Both the position numbers and the translations under genes were made by a program. 64,000 nucleotides of DNA from BOG-1184 sp049514575. Its GTDB lineage: Bacteria; Fibrobacterota; Chitinivibrionia; Chitinivibrionales; Chitinispirillaceae. The notes beneath the pieces were generated by a model, which saw only the letters and a program-made list of their open reading frames with translations, was not told the DNA's origin and did no database searches. How positions within the stretch are numbered: the stretch's first letter is position 1; every line of letters starts with the position of its first letter. Location: contig JBEKUX010000009.1 of the NCBI GenBank assembly GCA_049514575.1, forward strand, positions 1 through 64,000, written 5' to 3'. Below, in pieces: positions 60,485-64,000 of this stretch.

Positions 60485-61884
60485 TGAGCACAGGAACCAT
60501 TACCCAGATTTTCGGCCAGGTCGTCGACGTCGAATTCCCGCAAAGCGAAATGCCTCTTATTTACAACGCGCTCACGGTTGACAAGGGCACCGGCGGAGAG
60601 CACTCGTCCATCATCCTCGAAGTCATGCAGCACATGGGCGGCAACACGGCACGAGCCATCGTTCTCGGCCCGCCCGAAGGGTTGAGCCGCGGTCTTCCGG
60701 TCGTCGACACCGGAAAGCCCATTTCGGTGCCGGTTGGCAAGGCGTGCCTCGGGCGGCTTATGGATTACGCGGGTCGGCCCATCGACTACAAGGGCGAGAT
60801 CTCATCGGAAATCATGCTGCCCATCCACCGCGACCCGCCCGGGTTTCTCGACCAGGAGACACGGTCGCAGGTGTTCGAAACCGGCATCAAGGTCATCGAC
60901 CTGCTCGCCCCTTTCAAGAAAGGCGGCAAGATCGGCCTTTTCGGCGGCGCGGGCGTTGGCAAGACCGTGGTCATCATGGAACTCATCCACAACGTGGCCA
61001 AGCACCACGGCGGCGTATCGGTGTTTGCCGGCGTGGGCGAGCGTACTCGCGAGGGAAACGACCTGTACCTTGACATGGCGCAATCGAAAGTCATCGACAA
61101 AACCGTGCTGGTCTTCGGCCAGATGAACGAACCTCCTGGCTCGCGCCTGCGCGTGGCGCTTACCGGGCTCACCCAGGCCGAATATTTTCGCGACACCGAA
61201 AACCAGGACGTGCTGCTTTTTGTGGACAACATTTTCCGCTATGTACTGGCCGGCGCCGAAGTCTCGGCGCTCCTTGGCCGCCTGCCGTCGGCCGTAGGAT
61301 ATCAGCCGACGCTCGGCACCGAAATGGGCGAACTGCAGGAACGCATCGTATCGACCAAAAACGGCTCCATCACGAGCGTTCAGGCGATTTACGTGCCGGC
61401 CGACGACATCACCGACCCGGGCGTCGCGACCGCGTTCGGCCACCTCGACGCCTCGATCGTGCTTTCGCGCAAGATCGTCGACATCGGCATCTATCCGGCG
61501 GTCGACCCGCTCGAGTCTTCGTCGAAAATGCTTGACAAAGTCGTGGTGGGCGAGGAGCACTATTCGGTGGCGCGCAGCGTGCAGAGCATCCTGCAGCGCT
61601 ACAAAGATCTGCAGGACATCATCGCGATCCTGGGCGTCGAGGAGCTTTCGGACGAAGACAAGCTCATCGTGGCGCGTGCCCGTAAAATCCAGAAATTTTT
61701 CTCTCAGCCGTTCTCGGTCGCCGAGACCTTTACCGGCATCAAGGGGGCGTATGTCTCTCTTCAGGATACGATAAAGGGGTTCAGTGAAATCGTGGAAGGC
61801 AAGCACGACAGCGTCCCGGAACAGGCCTTCTTCACGGCAGGACCGATCGAAGAGGTCGTGCAGAAGGCGCGGGAGCTTGCCTGA
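60484..61884 (+). CDS. atpD: ATP synthase F1 subunit beta
   Basis: 466 residues. Walker A GGAGVGKTV, the DELSEED-type motif EELSDEDKL, and the nucleotide-site signature PAVDPLESSS are present. It carries the catalytic sites that make ATP. Start overlaps atpG stop (TAATG); stop overlaps the atpC start (TGATG). Confidence 0.97.
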   Translation: MSTGTITQIFGQVVDVEFPQSEMPLIYNALTVDKGTGGEHSSIILEVMQHMGGNTARAIVLGPPEGLSRGLPVVDTGKPISVPVGKACLGRLMDYAGRPIDYKGEISSEIMLPIHRDPPGFLDQETRSQVFETGIKVIDLLAPFKKGGKIGLFGGAGVGKTVVIMELIHNVAKHHGGVSVFAGVGERTREGNDLYLDMAQSKVIDKTVLVFGQMNEPPGSRLRVALTGLTQAEYFRDTENQDVLLFVDNIFRYVLAGAEVSALLGRLPSAVGYQPTLGTEMGELQERIVSTKNGSITSVQAIYVPADDITDPGVATAFGHLDASIVLSRKIVDIGIYPAVDPLESSSKMLDKVVVGEEHYSVARSVQSILQRYKDLQDIIAILGVEELSDEDKLIVARARKIQKFFSQPFSVAETFTGIKGAYVSLQDTIKGFSEIVEGKHDSVPEQAFFTAGPIEEVVQKARELA

Positions 61885-62141
61885 TGAAGACAATGCCCTA
61901 CGAAATCGTTACCCCGGAGCGGGTCTATCTGCGGGATGAAGCGGAGTTCATCGTGGCACCGGGTTTCGAGGGCGAGCTCGGAATACTCCCCGGCCACACG
62001 CGGCTGCTTGCCCGGCTCGTTCCGGGAAAAGTTCGTCTTGTCAAGGGAACCGAAACCAAACGATTCGTTATTGCCGATGGCTTCATCCATATAGAACCGA
62101 ACGGGGTGAAGATATTCACCCCGGAAATCAAACCATCGTAA
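61884..62141 (+). CDS. atpC: ATP synthase F1 subunit epsilon, short form
   Basis: 85 residues against about 130-140 for the usual subunit. It has the complete N-terminal beta-sandwich (EIVTPERVYLRDEAEFIVAP, GFEGELGILPGHTRLLARL, KRFVIADGFIHIEPNGVKI) and stops there; the C-terminal helical pair that inhibits ATP hydrolysis and can bind ATP is absent. The stop is followed by an A-rich run and a decayed gene on the other strand, so the short length is not a misread of a longer frame here. It closes the atp operon. Confidence 0.88.
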   Translation: MKTMPYEIVTPERVYLRDEAEFIVAPGFEGELGILPGHTRLLARLVPGKVRLVKGTETKRFVIADGFIHIEPNGVKIFTPEIKPS

Positions 62142-62202
62142 AAAAAATATCGAAATTTTTCCGATTACCAAATTCCCTTTTGAGCACTCCCCGGAAGGTA
62201 CT

Positions 62203-62584
62203 CTATAAGATCTCTTCGGATCGAACGGATTCGGTTGCTGTGGAAAGAAGTGCTCCAAGTACGGAAATTTTGATATGTTTTCTTGATGCGCGACCAGTAG
62301 CAATGCCCGTGTCGGGGTCGAAAAAGAGGTCTCCTTCTTTTTGCTTGATACTGTCTAAACAGGTTTTTCTCGGTCCAGTAAATGCCTCTGTTTCATGATA
62401 TATGGTATTTCCCTCGTCAAGGTTAAGTAATCACCTATAGGTCTTAATATCTTCCGGCTGCCATATAGCTGGATCAGTTATCGTTGGCTCGACTGCAAGA
62501 TTTCGAATCAAGCCTTTTCTTAAAAGGATAGAGATCAACGAACCCTTCCAGTGATCGAGTGCGTCTCCAAGAAAGTTTTTTCAT
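62203..62584 (-). pseudogene. broken gene next to brnTA
   Basis: A coding-like frame on the minus strand is interrupted. It begins ATG-A6-CTTTC; removing one A puts the ATG in frame with the rest (MKNFLGDALDHWKG). The frame reads on (RNLAVEPTITDPAIWQPEDI then KTYR), hits TGA at 62431-62433, and goes on in the same frame (LLNLDEGNTIYHETEAFTG, DLFFDPDTGIATGRASRKH, IKISVLGALL) to TAG at 62203. The codon before the stop is AGG and the TGA likely replaces CGA (Arg). The family is unknown to me; the motif DPDTGIATG looks conserved. No other gene occupies 62142-62609. Confidence 0.6.
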
Positions 62585-62609
62585 TTAAGCAGCCTACGTG
62601 TTCTTTGTG

Positions 62610-62888
62610 TCAACCCTTCCCGTACGGCGACCTCTCTTCTTCTACTTTCTCGGCAAGCAGCACTTTCAAGAGCGATTGATAAGGGACATCCCGTTTGTTG
62701 GCCAACGATTTTAATTCATCGAGTAAAAATTCAGGTAGACGGAGAGAAATAGTCCTGGTAGACGGTTTTAACTTCGGGAACAATGCCTTCCGGGCCTTCG
62801 ACCAATCAAGATATTCTGTCGAATCGTGCGTTGACCAGAATGTTCTCTCTTCTTTTTCGTTTTTAAATTTTGGGATCGGCTTTCTCAT
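62610..62888 (-). CDS. brnA: BrnA/CopG-type antitoxin
   Basis: 92 residues. The C-terminal half is a ribbon-helix-helix (TRTISLRLPEFLLDELKSLA, then QSLLKVLLAEKVEEE); the N-terminal half (EERTFWSTHDSTEYLDWSKA) is the toxin-binding arm typical of BrnA. It overlaps the end of the BrnT gene by 26 bases. It should neutralise BrnT and repress the shared promoter. Confidence 0.88.
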   Translation of the reverse strand: MRKPIPKFKNEKEERTFWSTHDSTEYLDWSKARKALFPKLKPSTRTISLRLPEFLLDELKSLANKRDVPYQSLLKVLLAEKVEEERSPYGKG

Positions 62889-63180
62889 GGGTATCGTATA
62901 TCTCTTTCTCGTTTCTGCTCATGGGTCTGGCGCATATTATTCTTATCAGCTTTTTCCTTGGCGTAAATACGAGGTATAATTTTCTCTCTGCATTAGTCTT
63001 GCCTAAAACATAATATCGCGATTCGGTTTGTGAATGTTTTATATCCTCTGCGACAATAATCGGCCGGTTAAAAAAGACCTCTTCGCTTTCCAGCGGAGTG
63101 ACATTGTGCTTCTTTGTGTTCTTGTCATAATTCCCTTCATCCCAATCAAAGCCTTCGTACGTACCAAGCGGTAAATCCAT
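62863..63180 (-). CDS. brnT: BrnT-type ribonuclease toxin
   Basis: 105 residues, the standard BrnT fold (RelE-like). Family marks are FDWDEGNYDKNTKKHNVTPL, EEVFFNRPI and the C-terminal IRIICARPMSRNEKEIY. A ribosome site AAGGAT stands six bases before the ATG. It is the first gene of the pair. It would cleave RNA and stop growth when BrnA is lost. Confidence 0.9.
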   Translation of the reverse strand: MDLPLGTYEGFDWDEGNYDKNTKKHNVTPLESEEVFFNRPIIVAEDIKHSQTESRYYVLGKTNAERKLYLVFTPRKKLIRIICARPMSRNEKEIYDTHEKADPKI

Positions 63181-63192
63181 TAAATATCCTTG

Positions 63193-63230
63193 TATATTAT
63201 CAATATATACTTTTTTCGACCATTGTTCAA
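63193..63230 (-). promoter_or_regulatory. brnTA promoter with operator over the -10 box
   Basis: On the minus strand TTGAAC (63225-63230), a 17-base spacer and TATATT (63202-63207). The -10 box is one arm of a perfect inverted repeat TATATT-GAT-AATATA (63193-63207), a likely BrnA binding site for self-repression. Confidence 0.6.
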
Positions 63231-63252
63231 GTGTTTTTGCTGATTTTTTATT

Positions 63253-64000
63253 TTATAAAAACCTTATCAGATCATTGTGTTCCGGAAATCCGCCGAGCTG
63301 CATGATGGTGCGGTCCGGAATGTTATAAAGCCTGAGCGGAGAGATGATTTCCCTTTGCAGGTCAGGGACAGAGGAGAGTAAAAGATCGGCGCCTGCAATG
63401 CCGGCAACACGCACATCGCGAAGGACCGCAGGCAGCACCACGGTGGTGCCTGACTGCACGTCAGTGTTTCCGGCAGGATAATGGAGCCGGATTGCACCGT
63501 TTATAACGGTAAGCACGCTGAACGACTGCTTTGCAGGTAAAAGGAACTCTTCGGCACGTACTAACCTGTACTGTTCCAAGGCAAAATAGCGGCAGGCGGC
63601 CCAATAGGAGTGTAAACAGCCACATTCTTCCAATGTGATCGGTGATATCCTGTACCGTTCATGCGCAATGGTGTCAATTACCTTGAGCGCATCGCGCACA
63701 TGGAGCGATCGCGGTTTTCCTGACCCATCGACCCTTCCCCAATCGTAAAGCCTCAAGGTAGTGTCGGACGTTTCCTGTATTTCGTACAGTACGGTGCCTT
63801 CCATGATGGCATGGACGGTCCCTGCGGGAATGAAGAGGACGTCGCCGCTTTTGACCGGCATGATATTGAGCAGTTCGTGCAGGGACCCGTTCTCAATGGC
63901 CCGGCTGATTACTTTATGGGTAACGTCTTCCCTGAACCCGACGACGATCCGGGCGTCCTTTTTAGCATCGACCACATACCAGCATTCGGTTTTTCCGAAC
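63253..64000 (-). CDS. manA: mannose-6-phosphate isomerase, C-terminal part (partial)
   Basis: The frame is open through the right edge, so the N-terminus is outside the window; about 249 residues are seen. They begin FGKTECWYVVDAKKDARIVV, followed by GF, the usual start region of the type I enzyme, and contain SGDVLFIPAGTVHAIMEGTV with the zinc-ligand His, ETSDTTLRLYDWGRVDGSGK and a second cupin half. It interconverts fructose-6-P and mannose-6-P. The first zinc-ligand motif (QxHP) is probably in the missing part. Confidence 0.9.
   Translation of the reverse strand, partial: FGKTECWYVVDAKKDARIVVGFREDVTHKVISRAIENGSLHELLNIMPVKSGDVLFIPAGTVHAIMEGTVLYEIQETSDTTLRLYDWGRVDGSGKPRSLHVRDALKVIDTIAHERYRISPITLEECGCLHSYWAACRYFALEQYRLVRAEEFLLPAKQSFSVLTVINGAIRLHYPAGNTDVQSGTTVVLPAVLRDVRVAGIAGADLLLSSVPDLQREIISPLRLYNIPDRTIMQLGGFPEHNDLIRFL

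Noticed and set aside
1..64000. CRISPR arrays, tRNA or rRNA genes
   Set aside because: No regularly spaced repeats of 25-40 bases and no cloverleaf or rRNA segments were seen when reading the gaps.

Overview
The window reads as a chromosome segment of a Gram-negative bacterium of the Fibrobacteres-Chlorobi-Bacteroidetes (FCB) kind, possibly a relative of Fibrobacterota/Chitinispirillia. Support comes from a gingipain-type (C25) PorU-like sortase, C-terminal sorting-type tails on secreted proteins, a cell-envelope CusCBA tricarboxylate-free metal pump with an outer-membrane TolC partner, a very long alpha-2-macroglobulin, and an unsplit F-type ATPase operon that starts with atpZ-atpI. The placement is inference: no rRNA or tRNA gene was seen.

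Layout. 1-3.2 kb: the signal-peptide end of a secreted protein with a strong promoter, a stand-alone receiver protein, an XRE regulator with a 40-bp dyad in front, a GT2 glycosyltransferase and a ParB-N-like protein. 3.2-7.2 kb: a small membrane protein, a PTS EIIA, thioredoxin reductase, an RluA-type pseudouridine synthase and PdxA. 7.4-9.4 kb: a secreted VWA-domain protein. 9.4-17.2 kb (minus strand): class A penicillin-binding protein, Ser/Thr kinase, a 715-residue protein with a degenerate GGDEF-like end, and a GT39 glycosyltransferase, probably one envelope-related cluster. 17.6-25.6 kb: a CDP-alcohol phosphatidyltransferase and a copper/silver-type efflux operon (Cys-rich secreted protein, TolC, CusB, CusA, metal-binding TRASH/YHS-like protein). 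25.7-31.4 kb: leucyl aminopeptidase with a glycerophosphodiesterase, then cysK-metY-HPr and a pirin. 31.6-37.7 kb: alpha-2-macroglobulin with an intact thioester motif. 38-40.8 kb: MnmA and a 579-residue protein that I read as two tandem kinase-like domains, the second one degenerate. 40.8-47.1 kb: PorU-like protease, HU and a long-form serine hydroxymethyltransferase. 47.2-54.9 kb: a membrane-anchored gluzincin peptidase, a HAD phosphatase, GlgB, two exported proteins (one an EEP-family phosphodiesterase) and GalT. 55.1-62.1 kb: the complete F1Fo ATP synthase operon atpZ-I-B-E-F-H-A-G-D-C behind a near-consensus promoter. 62.2-63.2 kb: a decayed gene next to a BrnT/BrnA toxin-antitoxin pair. 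63.3 kb to the end: the C-terminal part of mannose-6-phosphate isomerase.

Themes. GlgB, GalT and ManA form a sugar-nucleotide/glycogen set; HPr and EIIA occur without any sugar permease, which suggests a regulatory rather than transport phosphorelay; PorU, the VWA protein and possibly others point to type IX-like secretion. Intergenic DNA holds several short dispersed repeats, two families of which sit directly after stop codons. The least explained items are the tandem kinase-like protein (39076-40815), the kinase/degenerate-GGDEF/PBP cluster (9.4-17.2 kb) and the repeat families.
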